A stretch of 46,150 nucleotides of DNA from an uncultured Litorivicinus sp. (GTDB taxonomy: Bacteria > Pseudomonadota > Gammaproteobacteria > Pseudomonadales > Litorivicinaceae). This document shows, piece by piece, positions 8,862-16,725 of this stretch. Under the pieces are notes generated by a model. The model did not search any database. It was not told where the DNA came from and worked only from the letters and a program-made list of their open reading frames with translations. The stretch covers positions 1 through 46,150 of the forward strand of contig CACECO010000012.1 of assembly GCA_902558075.1 (NCBI GenBank). The letters run 5' to 3'. Position 1 is the stretch's first letter. Every line of letters starts with the position of its first letter. The position numbers and the translations under genes were made by a program.

Positions 8862-8889
8862 TTGAAATAAACGCTAATCAATGTATAAA
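8862..8889 (+). promoter_or_regulatory. Sigma70-type promoter for the DUF2062 gene
   Basis: TTGAAA (8862-8867) and TATAAA (8884-8889) each match 5 of 6 consensus bases, with 16 bp between them. Transcription would start near 8896, about 23 bases before the ATG. This separates the DUF2062 gene from the msbA unit upstream. Confidence 0.55.
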
Positions 8890-8918
8890 CATCGCGCGAG
8901 ACCGCCGAGCTTTTCAAA

Positions 8919-9518
8919 ATGCCAAAAAAGTTAGTTTCCAAAATCATGCCATCTCCGCAGCGCCTGGAGCACATGCGTGGTTGGGGATTTCTCGGCGAGA
9001 AATTCTTTGCTCATGATCTGTGGCACCTAAACAGAAAGACTGTTAGCTATGCATTTCTAAATGGAATTTTTTGGGCGTGTATGCCTATACCTTTTCAAAT
9101 GGTTGGTGCAGCAATCAGCGCGTTAATACTCAGATGCAACGTCCCAATCTCTGTGGGCCTTTGCTGGTTAACGAATCCAATTACAATGCCGCCCTACTTC
9201 GCGCTTGCTTATGCACTGGGTGCCTGGGTATTGAATTCAGAGCCTTTATCGCTTCCTGATACTGTGACGCAAGCCTGGATACAAGAGCAACTCTCATTGG
9301 TTTGGCTTCCTTTACTTACTGGCTCCCTTCTGATGGGAGTCTGCGCTGGACTGCTGGGCTTGGTGGGTCTTCGGGTCTGGTGGCGATGGCGAGTAAACTA
9401 TGATTGGAAGAAACGCCGCCAGTCGTCTCGATACCTTGAAAAGGTTTCATCTCACCGTGATGTAACTCAAACTGTTGATCGGTCTGAGCAGCCACACGCC
9501 GATCGTGAGTCACAATGA
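8919..9518 (+). CDS. DUF2062 domain-containing inner-membrane protein
   Basis: A 199-residue membrane protein of the DUF2062 family, recognised from NGIFWACMPIPFQMVGAA and LCWLTNPITMPPYF. Function is unknown. Hydrophobic segments lie around residues 45-70, 75-105 and 125-150, followed by the basic WRWRVNYDWKKRR that normally closes the domain. About 32 more polar residues follow, which I do not recognise as part of the family. This tail and the last hydrophobic segment are encoded opposite the 3' end of lolD, a 203-bp overlap. A DUF2062 gene next to lol genes also occurs in Pseudomonas, so the neighbourhood is ancestral. The ribosome binding site is weak. Confidence 0.85.
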   Translation: MPKKLVSKIMPSPQRLEHMRGWGFLGEKFFAHDLWHLNRKTVSYAFLNGIFWACMPIPFQMVGAAISALILRCNVPISVGLCWLTNPITMPPYFALAYALGAWVLNSEPLSLPDTVTQAWIQEQLSLVWLPLLTGSLLMGVCAGLLGLVGLRVWWRWRVNYDWKKRRQSSRYLEKVSSHRDVTQTVDRSEQPHADRESQ

Positions 9519-10119
9519 CGAGACTCGTTTGCGTCGTTTCCGACAAATCAATCAACATCGCCAAGACCTGGTCCGCAGTTGCCTCATCCAAGTTCCCGGT
9601 CGGCTCATCCATCAATAAGACCTTAGGGTGACCCGCTAACGCGCGCGCAACCGCGACACGTTGACGCTCCCCACCAGACAATTCTGCAGGCCGATGAGCG
9701 AACCGATGCCCTAGACCAACCTGATCTAGAAGTTGGTGTGCCAGCTGTGTCGACGTACCCACCTTCTGGCCACCTAGGATGGCAGGTAATGCCACATTCT
9801 CTTCAGCCGAAAACTCGGGTAGCAAATGGTGAAATTGATACACGACACCAATCGTTTGAAGACGTAACGCGACGCGCTTGGCATCATTCAGTTGCGTAAT
9901 ATCAGTCCCTTGCCAGACAACCGATCCCCTTTCGGGCAATAGCAAGCCGGCCAAGATATTCATTAACGTACTTTTGCCTGACCCACTCCGCCCAAGCAAC
10001 GCGATGCGCTGTCCCGATTCAACACAGAAGTTCACCTTGTCGAGAACTGGAATAAAGCTCTGTCCCTCACCGTAGCCAAAGCTGACATCCTGAAGCTCTA
10101 ACAATGAACTACCGCTCAT
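9316..10119 (-). CDS. lolD: Lipoprotein-releasing system ATPase LolD
   Basis: ATPase of the LolCDE complex, which extracts outer-membrane lipoproteins from the inner membrane and hands them to LolA. Walker A GRSGSGKST, Q-loop VYQFHHLLPEFSAEEN (the Lol/MacB subfamily pattern), signature LSGGERQR and Walker B VLLMDEPTGNLD are all present. LolD is normally about 230 residues; this protein has 267. The usual domain ends near residue 224 at FELHHGEM, so the last 43 residues are an extra, low-complexity tail encoded antisense to the DUF2062 gene. The start ATG lies inside the end of the permease gene (11-bp overlap), so the two are co-translated. Confidence 0.93.
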   Translation of the reverse strand: MSGSSLLELQDVSFGYGEGQSFIPVLDKVNFCVESGQRIALLGRSGSGKSTLMNILAGLLLPERGSVVWQGTDITQLNDAKRVALRLQTIGVVYQFHHLLPEFSAEENVALPAILGGQKVGTSTQLAHQLLDQVGLGHRFAHRPAELSGGERQRVAVARALAGHPKVLLMDEPTGNLDEATADQVLAMLIDLSETTQTSLVIVTHDRRVAAQTDQQFELHHGEMKPFQGIETTGGVSSNHSLLAIATRPEDPPSPAVQRRLPSEGSQ

Positions 10120-11365
10120 GATTCAAGACCTCCGCTGGAACGATTCGACTGGCTTTTAAGGCCGGATAGAGCGTCGCGAGTAGGGATAGACCAATGCTCA
10201 GAGTAGTCACGAATCCAACATCTGACCAGCGAAGTTCGGAAGGCAAGTCAGAAATAAAGTATGCGCCCGGGTTAAATAGATAGAAGCCAAAAACAGACTC
10301 CACGAACGAAAGGATTTCAGTGATCGACAGGGCCAGCGGCACACCTAAGATCACACCAAAGACCGTACCGATCACACCAACAAGCGTTCCCTGAACAACA
10401 AATACACTCATCACACCGCTTGGTGGGAGCCCGATAGTTTTCAGAATTGCGATGTCGGAGCGTTTATCGGTGACCACCATGACAAGCGTCGATATAATGT
10501 TGAACGCGGCAACGGCAATAATGAGCGTCAATAATAAAGCGATCATGGTCTTTTCGAGCTGAATTGCTTCGAAAAGGTTGCCTTGAGTTCGTGTCCAGTC
10601 TTGGTAACGAATCGGGCGACCAAGCGAGGTGCTGACTTCTTGCGCAATTGGACGGATCAATTTGGGAGCATCAAATAGATTATCAAACTGTAATCGAAGG
10701 GCTGCCGCACCCTCTCCGAGCTTAAAAAGTCTGGCTGCATCAGACAGTTCAACAAAGGCAAGCTGATTGTCGAGTTGTGCACCAACCTCGAAGAGACCGA
10801 CAACTTGAAGTCGTTTGAGTCGTGGTGTGACTCCCGCCAGACTCAGTGTCGCGTCAGGAATCAATAGCGTCACTTGATCACCTGGATTAACTCCTAGATT
10901 CGCTGCAACACCTGATCCCAAAATAATCGAAAACTGTTGGGCATTGAGGTCAGTGAATTCACCTTGTGTCATGTGTCCCGGAAGAATCGACACTTTAGAT
11001 TCTTGCTCAGGGTCAACCCCAAGAACCGCGACAGACACGGTTCGTCCATTAGCAACTAACAGGCCCTCGCCTGGGTTCAATGGCGCGACGCCGACGATCG
11101 ATCGATTACTACTCAATTGCTTGGCGATTGGATCAAGATCCGTTCGGGCGGTTTCAAACTCAAGTAACGCATGCGGCACTGTCCCCAAAATACGAGTACG
11201 TAATTCGCGATCAAATCCGTTGAGAACAGAAAGCACTAGAATCAGAACAGCGACACCCAGAGTCAATCCAGCCATTGAGACAGCGGATATGAACGAAATA
11301 AAATGATTCCGACGCTTAGCGCGCGTGTACCGAAGACCAATACACAGAGTTAACGGCTTAAACAT
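10109..11365 (-). CDS. lolC: Lipoprotein-releasing system permease LolC/LolE family
   Basis: Permease of the Lol lipoprotein-release complex, 418 residues. It has the Lol N-terminus LCIGLRYTRAKRRNHFISFIS, a first membrane helix (about 25-48), a large periplasmic domain (about 50-270), then three C-terminal helices. These include the coupling motif TDKRSDIAILKTIG and end in YPALKASRIVPAEVLNHE. E. coli has two permeases, LolC and LolE, on either side of lolD; only one is seen here, and the gene on its other side runs divergently. It may be a single homodimeric LolF-type permease, or a second copy may lie elsewhere. It overlaps lolD by 11 bp. Confidence 0.93.
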   Translation of the reverse strand: MFKPLTLCIGLRYTRAKRRNHFISFISAVSMAGLTLGVAVLILVLSVLNGFDRELRTRILGTVPHALLEFETARTDLDPIAKQLSSNRSIVGVAPLNPGEGLLVANGRTVSVAVLGVDPEQESKVSILPGHMTQGEFTDLNAQQFSIILGSGVAANLGVNPGDQVTLLIPDATLSLAGVTPRLKRLQVVGLFEVGAQLDNQLAFVELSDAARLFKLGEGAAALRLQFDNLFDAPKLIRPIAQEVSTSLGRPIRYQDWTRTQGNLFEAIQLEKTMIALLLTLIIAVAAFNIISTLVMVVTDKRSDIAILKTIGLPPSGVMSVFVVQGTLVGVIGTVFGVILGVPLALSITEILSFVESVFGFYLFNPGAYFISDLPSELRWSDVGFVTTLSIGLSLLATLYPALKASRIVPAEVLNHER

Positions 11366-11420
11366 CCCGCAAGTGTAACTGGCTTCATGCTACAGTTTCT
11401 AAAATTTTAAAGGATTTTTA

Positions 11421-12272
11421 ATGAATGCTCTGATTTTGGCCGTTGCCGCTCTCCTTTTCAGCCGCCTCGTTTCATCTGATCGCATTGAGCCTTATCGCCT
11501 CCAGGTGGTCAGCACGATTGAAAAAGCCACTGACGCATTACCCAATACCTTGCGACTACCAATCATCGTAGGTGGCGCAGTGACACTCGGTGCGATCATC
11601 GCTTATATGCCGTTAATCGGCGCCATCGTCACGTTTGGCGCCTTGGTGTTGATTCTGGAATATGGTCGAGTGACCGAAGATTCTAAAGCTATCTTGACGG
11701 AACTCCGCAGCGGTTCATTCTCGCAAGCACAAATCAAACTCACAGAATTTTCGAAAACAGACGCAAGCCAGCTCGATGAAAATGGTGTCGTCCGAATCAC
11801 AGTTGAAACACAAGTATTAGAACTCGCCCAAAAAGTGTTCATTCCACTCGCCTGGTTTGCACTTGGGGGACTGCCAGGCATTCTTCTCTATTGGACATCG
11901 ACAGTCATTGCCGAGCGCTTTGGGTCGGGTGAAACATCCGCACGCTGGGTCTCGTTACTGAACTGGGTACCCATTCGATTGATGGCCCTGACACTTGGAT
12001 TCATGGGGGATCGTGAGCGGTCACGGGCTATTTGGACTCGGCAAGCAAATGATTTCTCAGACCAGGAGGCCGGTGTATTGATCGCAGCAACGGCAGGAGC
12101 ACTTCGAGTCAAACTCGGTGGCTCTCGTTGCGTCCAGGGTCTTGTCAAACAAGAGCCCCTAGTTGGTAATGGCGATGACGCTGCGCGTTATCACATCGAA
12201 GAAACACAATCTCTCGCCGAAAGATCACTACTCTTATGGGCAGTCGCAGCGCTCATCATTACTACATTTTAG
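11421..12272 (+). CDS. CobD/CbiB-AmpE family integral membrane protein
   Basis: A 283-residue inner-membrane protein. The stretch with VETQVLELAQKVFIPL, WFALGGLPGILLYW and LLNWVPIRLMAL resembles CobD/CbiB, which joins aminopropanol to the corrin ring, and its distant relative AmpE, a sensor-like protein linked to beta-lactamase control. GGLPG and the C-terminal GGALRVKLGG-like region lean to CbiB; the length (AmpE is 284) and the absence of other corrinoid synthesis genes lean to AmpE. It has hydrophobic segments at about 1-18, 48-80, 135-160 and 268-283. The ATG follows AAGGA with a 6-base gap. It lies directly upstream of the B12 riboswitch but on the far side of that promoter, so the riboswitch does not control it. 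The functional call is open. Confidence 0.65.
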   Translation: MNALILAVAALLFSRLVSSDRIEPYRLQVVSTIEKATDALPNTLRLPIIVGGAVTLGAIIAYMPLIGAIVTFGALVLILEYGRVTEDSKAILTELRSGSFSQAQIKLTEFSKTDASQLDENGVVRITVETQVLELAQKVFIPLAWFALGGLPGILLYWTSTVIAERFGSGETSARWVSLLNWVPIRLMALTLGFMGDRERSRAIWTRQANDFSDQEAGVLIAATAGALRVKLGGSRCVQGLVKQEPLVGNGDDAARYHIEETQSLAERSLLLWAVAALIITTF

Positions 12273-12284
12273 TCAAACGGTGAG

Positions 12285-12312
12285 TTGCAACTGAAAAACC
12301 AATCTCTATACT
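12285..12312 (+). promoter_or_regulatory. Promoter of the cobalamin riboswitch transcript
   Basis: TTGCAA (12285-12290) and TATACT (12307-12312) are separated by 16 bp. Transcription would begin near 12319, just ahead of the first riboswitch bases, which is where it should be. Confidence 0.6.
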
Positions 12313-12318
12313 CTGTCG

Positions 12319-12545
12319 CTCTCGTTAGGTGGCCGAGCGATTGGCATAACAGGGAATTCGGTAAGGCCTAGCCAAGTCCGAAGCTGCCCCCGCAACGGTA
12401 TGTTCAGTCCTGAGTCTTCACGAATACCACTGTCATCATTGATGGGAAGGTGTGTGATTCGGCAAATGGAATTGCCCTGAACAAGCCCGGAGACCTACCT
12501 CACGAGGTCACACACTTTTCGGCGTGCGGTGGGCGCGTTTGGGAG
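12319..12545 (+). ncRNA. Cobalamin (B12) riboswitch
   Basis: The conserved core is plain: GGGAATTCGGT (12352-12362), GCTGCCCCCGCAACGGTA (12383-12400), GAGTC (12412-12416), CCACTG (12427-12432), GATGGGAAGG (12441-12450) and the B12 box AAGCCCGGAGACCTACC (12483-12499). A further stem, GACCT/AGGTC (12492-12496/12505-12509), presents an 8-base loop that fits the kissing partner. The expression platform runs to the GGGAG ribosome binding site at 12541-12545. There is no U-run after a hairpin, so control is more likely at translation: with adenosylcobalamin bound, the receptor would be turned off. It governs the btuB-like and btuM-like genes. Confidence 0.95.
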
Positions 12546-12551
12546 AATAAA

Positions 12552-14390
12552 ATGTTAAATAAAAACCTTTGCGTGGTGGCACTTTATGTCGCCTCAACGT
12601 CTTATACATACGCGACAGACAATCAAGTTGATATTGAGATCGTCGTGGATGCAAAAGCCAACACATCAGTATCGTCACCCTCGCTCGTATCTCGATCAAT
12701 TAGTACCGAAGAAATTAAAGAAAGCGGTAAAAATACAATCAACGAAGTGTTCAAAGATCTCCTAAATTTGAGAATGGTTGGCGATTCGGTAGGAACCGGA
12801 GTTTTGGGATTCCCCGATTTAGGCGGATACGGTGAAACTGCATATGCGAACACGCTGATACTGTTAAACGGACGCAAATTAAATAATCCCTCTCAAGAGA
12901 AGCCAAATATCTCTAATATACCAATTAGTGCAATATCCCGAATCGATGTATTCCCCGGTGGGTCTGGCGTGTTATTTGGGAGTGGCGCTGTGGGTGGAGT
13001 GATAAATATCATCACACATTCAACCTTAGACGCGCCCAGAACAGTAATAAGCTCAAGGGTTGGTTCGTTCGGCTATGTAAGCTCCGGAATTTCCCTTAGC
13101 TCACCACTCTCAGATCAGAATCGGTTCTCTGCTGTCATTGAGAGCACTAGCAAGGATGGTTACCGACACCACACAGACTACGCCAACAACTTTGGACAAA
13201 TGAGCTTTGGGAGAACGACAAATAAGTCTTCCTGGCTTGCCTCTTATTCACACGGCTTGCAGGAACGGAAGGATTCCGGCGCTGTCATTCAATCGACAGC
13301 CGAACAGAATCGAAAAGCTCAGGGCTCCATATCAATATTAGATATTCGCGAAGAAACCGCATCGTTTGACGGGTCGTTAGATTCAGGCTCGAATCAATAT
13401 GGAATGCACCTTGGTTACCGATCGTCAAAGCAAAATGGAACAAACACGAGCAGCCGCCAGCAGAAGCTAGAAATACATTCCCTGTCGATTACTCGCAGTG
13501 ATTACTCGGACACCAATATTTTGGGGATCGATTTGACATACGGTAGCTACTACGCCCCGTATTATCAAGTAACCTCATATCAAGACGCCGCCGAAGTCTT
13601 CTGGCGGAATAAAAGCGATGTTGGTGAGAGCACCTCTGTGTTGAGTGGAATTCGCTTGGCCCATGTCAACGATAAGATGTCTTCGTCGTCTCAGAAAGAA
13701 AAAACATTGGGTGCTGCAGAAATTAACTTGGTGCGCAGCTGGTCCAATATCGATCTAAGTATTCGGGCCGACCGTGCCTTTCGATACGCAAATATGGATG
13801 ACAACAGAACAACCATTTTACAGCCACAAGTGTCCGATACACTGACCCTCAGCGCAAGTAATGACAACCTTTCGAGCCGTTTATTCACGTCCAAGATTTC
13901 AGATGAAATTATTTACGACAGCGTTCAGTCAGCCAACGTAAACATACCAGACACCTCGAGACAGGGAATGGAGATCTTGTTTAAAAAGTCTATTAATGGC
14001 GCCGTTACATTTGATGGAAGCTACTCCCACACCATAGCAAAAATCGAGTCAGGTAACTTTGACGGTAAGAGGGTGCCTGACGTTCCGCAGAGCGTGGGTA
14101 ATGTAACTTTTAGTTGGATGGCCAATGATAACCATACCACTCGATTCGAAACCTACTACGTTTCGTCTAAATATCCGGTCAGCGATTACGACAATTCACT
14201 AGATCAGTCTGACGCCTATTATGTGAGTAACATATCTCACTCATATACCGCAGGAGGTTTGACTGCCTCGCTAGCAATAAACAACCTCTTTAATCAAGAA
14301 TACCACTATTACGAGATCGACTATTCGTCGTTGTACGTCACACCAGCCGAACCGACAACCATTAATCTTCAGATCAGTTATACTTTTTGA
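12552..14390 (+). CDS. btuB: TonB-dependent cobalamin receptor, BtuB-like
   Basis: Outer-membrane receptor of 612 residues that should import cobalamin with TonB energy. The ATG at 12552 follows the riboswitch and GGGAG with a 6-base gap; the same frame is open further upstream but that part is riboswitch sequence. A signal peptide (residues 1-21, ending SYTYA) is followed by a likely TonB box (DIEIVVDA) and a plug domain with LILLNGRKLNNP and GSGAVGGVINIIT. The remainder has beta-barrel character and ends in ISYTF, the C-terminal aromatic needed for insertion by Bam. E. coli BtuB has 614 residues. Specificity for B12 is inferred from the riboswitch and the neighbouring BtuM-like gene. The gene is richer in A+T than its neighbours, as barrel proteins often are. 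Confidence 0.88.
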   Translation: MLNKNLCVVALYVASTSYTYATDNQVDIEIVVDAKANTSVSSPSLVSRSISTEEIKESGKNTINEVFKDLLNLRMVGDSVGTGVLGFPDLGGYGETAYANTLILLNGRKLNNPSQEKPNISNIPISAISRIDVFPGGSGVLFGSGAVGGVINIITHSTLDAPRTVISSRVGSFGYVSSGISLSSPLSDQNRFSAVIESTSKDGYRHHTDYANNFGQMSFGRTTNKSSWLASYSHGLQERKDSGAVIQSTAEQNRKAQGSISILDIREETASFDGSLDSGSNQYGMHLGYRSSKQNGTNTSSRQQKLEIHSLSITRSDYSDTNILGIDLTYGSYYAPYYQVTSYQDAAEVFWRNKSDVGESTSVLSGIRLAHVNDKMSSSSQKEKTLGAAEINLVRSWSNIDLSIRADRAFRYANMDDNRTTILQPQVSDTLTLSASNDNLSSRLFTSKISDEIIYDSVQSANVNIPDTSRQGMEILFKKSINGAVTFDGSYSHTIAKIESGNFDGKRVPDVPQSVGNVTFSWMANDNHTTRFETYYVSSKYPVSDYDNSLDQSDAYYVSNISHSYTAGGLTASLAINNLFNQEYHYYEIDYSSLYVTPAEPTTINLQISYTF

Positions 14391-14410
14391 AAAGGCACGG
14401 AGGGGTCTGG

Positions 14411-15025
14411 ATGCTAAGTCATACAGTGAACGCAATCATGACGACCAACAATCCGGGGTTGAAAACTCTGGCCATCGGTTGGGTGGCGACGTTGAGTATT
14501 CTCATGCTCGCAACCCGCGGCACCCACTTCGCGGATGTTACAAGCCTACCGGAAGCTTCTTGGATGATTTTCATGGTCGCTGGCTTGTTTTTACCTGCTT
14601 GGTCATTCGCTTGGTTTATGTCCCTAGCAGTAGGTATTGACGCTTATGCGTTTAAATTCGGTGGCGTTCCAGGCACCTGTCTATCTGTCGCTTACGCGAT
14701 GCTTATCCCTGCTTACTTTTCGATGTGGGTGGCCGGACGTCTCGCCAAGCACTATTTCAATGGCCTATTCTCTGGGTTCGCGATGTTTTTTGGTTTCGCA
14801 ATGGTTGGAACACTGATCTGCGAATTGATCTCAAGTGGTAGCTACTATCTCTGGTCCGGGAACTTTGAGCCAACCGTCGCTGAGTTTTTCAACCGCGAAT
14901 TGCAGTATACCCCAGCAGTCCTCGCAAGCTCCGCCTATTGGTCGGTAGCCTTTATTGGGACTACAGCACTACATCGAATATATCAACAAACAAAAAGTCG
15001 GAAAATACTATCAAAAGAAGTGTGA
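14411..15025 (+). CDS. btuM: BtuM-like inner-membrane cobalamin transporter (solitary ECF S-component type)
   Basis: A 204-residue protein with about six hydrophobic segments. RGTHFADV, LPEASWMIFMVAG, FGGVPGTCLSVAYAMLIPAY and LICELISSGSYYLWSG match my recollection of BtuM, the S-component-like B12 transporter of some Gram-negative bacteria such as Thiobacillus denitrificans. C90, in GGVPGTCLSVAYA, is at the place of the BtuM cysteine that ligates cobalt and removes cyanide from cyanocobalamin. The ATG at 14411 is chosen because GGAGG stands just upstream; an in-frame TTG at 14387 overlapping the btuB stop is less likely. It follows btuB by 20 bp and so shares the riboswitch. It would replace BtuCDF, for which no genes are seen here. 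The assignment rests on motif memory and context. Confidence 0.8.
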   Translation: MLSHTVNAIMTTNNPGLKTLAIGWVATLSILMLATRGTHFADVTSLPEASWMIFMVAGLFLPAWSFAWFMSLAVGIDAYAFKFGGVPGTCLSVAYAMLIPAYFSMWVAGRLAKHYFNGLFSGFAMFFGFAMVGTLICELISSGSYYLWSGNFEPTVAEFFNRELQYTPAVLASSAYWSVAFIGTTALHRIYQQTKSRKILSKEV

Positions 15026-15039
15026 AATGTAATTGAATG

Positions 15040-15060
15040 CATCAAGGGAATCCTTTGATG
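15040..15060. terminator. Inverted repeat after btuM, possible terminator
   Basis: CATCAAGGG and CCTTTGATG pair over 9 positions (one G-U) around a 3-base loop. It lies between the convergent btuM and folD genes and could end either transcript, but neither side has a good U-run, so it is a weak terminator at best. Confidence 0.35.
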
Positions 15061-15113
15061 GATAGTTGTCCCGTAATAGTTATCTGAGTTGGACTAGCGT
15101 CCTAAACGGCAGA

Positions 15114-15980
15114 TCAAGACACCGAACGCTTCGCTGCCTCAAGTGTATTGGCTAGTAGACATGCAATTGTCATAGGACCAGGGCCGCCGGGGACTGGAGT
15201 GATGGCGCCTGCCACCTTCGAGGCATCATCAAAATCGACGTCACCAACGAGCTTACCCTTCCCGTCGTCTGTTTCAATGCGGTTAATCCCAACATCTAAA
15301 ACAATTGCACCAGGCTTGATCCAGTCTGCCTTCACCATTTGGGGACGACCAACCGCCGCAACTAAGATGTCTGCCTGCCGGCAGACACTTTGTAAATTCT
15401 GGGTTTTTGAGTGCGCAATTGCCACGGTCGCTGATTCATTCAACAGAAGTGCTGCCATCGGACGGCCCACAATGTTTGAGCGGCCAATGACAACGGCATT
15501 CTTCCCCGCAATGTTTGGTTCAACTGATTTCAGAAGCTTCAAACAGCCGAGTGGTGTGCAGGGAATAAAAGATTCTCCACTCGTCCACAATTCACCCACA
15601 TTACTGGTGTGAAAGCCATCAACGTCTTTCGCCGGATCAATCGCCTCAATCACATCTCTTGAATCGAGATGATCTGGCAGTGGTAACTGAACCAAAATGC
15701 CATGCACCTCTGGGTCCGCATTCAACGACTCAATGATCGACATGAGAGCCCCTCGAGAAGTCGTTGCATCGAGGATATGGTGAAATGATTTCATGCCACA
15801 GGCTTCGGTCTGTCTCACTTTGTTGCGAACATACACCTGGCTCGCTGAATCCCCGCCGACCAAAACCACAGCCAACCCGGGAGTCACTCCATGAGATGCT
15901 TGCAGTGATTTCACACCCTCAGAAACTTCATCACACACTTTTTCTGCAAATGCTTTACCGTCGATTCGAGTTGCCGTCAT
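15114..15980 (-). CDS. folD: Bifunctional methylenetetrahydrofolate dehydrogenase/cyclohydrolase FolD
   Basis: Cytoplasmic enzyme that interconverts 5,10-methylene-THF and 10-formyl-THF, supplying one-carbon units for purines and formyl-Met. From the ATG at 15980 it has 288 residues, the usual FolD length. The catalytic YVRNK (Y50, K54), [23 protein letters not shown], the NADP-binding [14 protein letters not shown] and the C-terminal [14 protein letters not shown] are all present. The family normally has PGGVGPMT; the V-to-P change is minor. The frame is open to a GTG at 16025, which would add 15 unusual residues with no ribosome binding site. A 130-bp gap separates it from dcd upstream. Confidence 0.95.
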   Translation of the reverse strand: MTATRIDGKAFAEKVCDEVSEGVKSLQASHGVTPGLAVVLVGGDSASQVYVRNKVRQTEACGMKSFHHILDATTSRGALMSIIESLNADPEVHGILVQLPLPDHLDSRDVIEAIDPAKDVDGFHTSNVGELWTSGESFIPCTPLGCLKLLKSVEPNIAGKNAVVIGRSNIVGRPMAALLLNESATVAIAHSKTQNLQSVCRQADILVAAVGRPQMVKADWIKPGAIVLDVGINRIETDDGKGKLVGDVDFDDASKVAGAITPVPGGPGPMTIACLLANTLEAAKRSVS

Positions 15981-16155
15981 TTCAATACCGCCGTTTATGT
16001 CCGTTGAGGAAAACGCGATGCTCACTGTGTACTTTCACAGCTCCAGAGAGTGCATAATTTTCCACATTTCGACCCGATGTTAGCTGTTGTTCCGGTCCAA
16101 ACGTCTGGTCAACTCGAGCGACCTCTTGATCAATGAGTGGTCCCTCGTCAAATCC

Positions 16156-16722
16156 TTAGGCTCTTGGAAGTGTGACTCCAGTTTGTCCCTGATACTTGCC
16201 TCCACGATCACGATAGGTCGTCAGACAACGCTCATCGGATTGAAAAAACAGCATTTGCGCAACACCCTCATTAGCATATATTTTCGCGGGCAAATTTGTC
16301 GTATTCGAAAACTCAAGGGTGACATGTCCCTCCCACTCAGGTTCAAGTGGGGTAACGTTTACAATAATCCCACAACGCGCATACGTCGATTTACCAAGGC
16401 AGATCGTCAAGACATCCTCAGGAATTTTAAAGTATTCAACCGTACGGGCGAGAGCGAAGGAGTTCGGTGGAATAATGCAGACATCTGATTGAATGTCAAC
16501 GAAGCTTTTGTCATCGAAATTCTTGGGATCGACCACCGCTGAGTGGATATTTGTGAACACTTTGAATTCGTCAGCACAACGCACGTCGTAGCCATAGCTT
16601 GATATCCCGTAAGAAATCAATTTTTCACCATCACGCTCGCGTATTTGGTTTGCAGCAAATGGTGAAATCATGTCTTCGGATTCAGCCATTTGCCGAATCC
16701 AGCGATCGGATTTAATAGTCAT
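16156..16722 (-). CDS. dcd: dCTP deaminase
   Basis: Deaminates dCTP to dUTP, the main source of dUMP for thymidylate synthesis in many gammaproteobacteria. The 188-residue protein matches the trimeric Dcd family: [21 protein letters not shown], and [16 protein letters not shown] with catalytic Glu at residue 137. The glycine-rich C-terminal [15 protein letters not shown] closes over the nucleotide in this family. It starts 3 bp after apbC ends, so the two form one transcript. The mono-functional form (not Dcd-Dut) is likely from the proteobacterial-type sequence. Confidence 0.95.
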   Translation of the reverse strand: MTIKSDRWIRQMAESEDMISPFAANQIRERDGEKLISYGISSYGYDVRCADEFKVFTNIHSAVVDPKNFDDKSFVDIQSDVCIIPPNSFALARTVEYFKIPEDVLTICLGKSTYARCGIIVNVTPLEPEWEGHVTLEFSNTTNLPAKIYANEGVAQMLFFQSDERCLTTYRDRGGKYQGQTGVTLPRA

Positions 16723-16725
16723 GAA

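Noticed and set aside
12450-12551. Upstream extension of the btuB-like frame
   Set aside because: The open frame runs through conserved riboswitch elements; the true start has a signal peptide and a ribosome binding site at 12541-12545.
16026-16155. The 130-bp gap between dcd and folD as an RNA gene
   Set aside because: Checked for a tRNA-like or strong hairpin structure; only weak, imperfect repeats are present.
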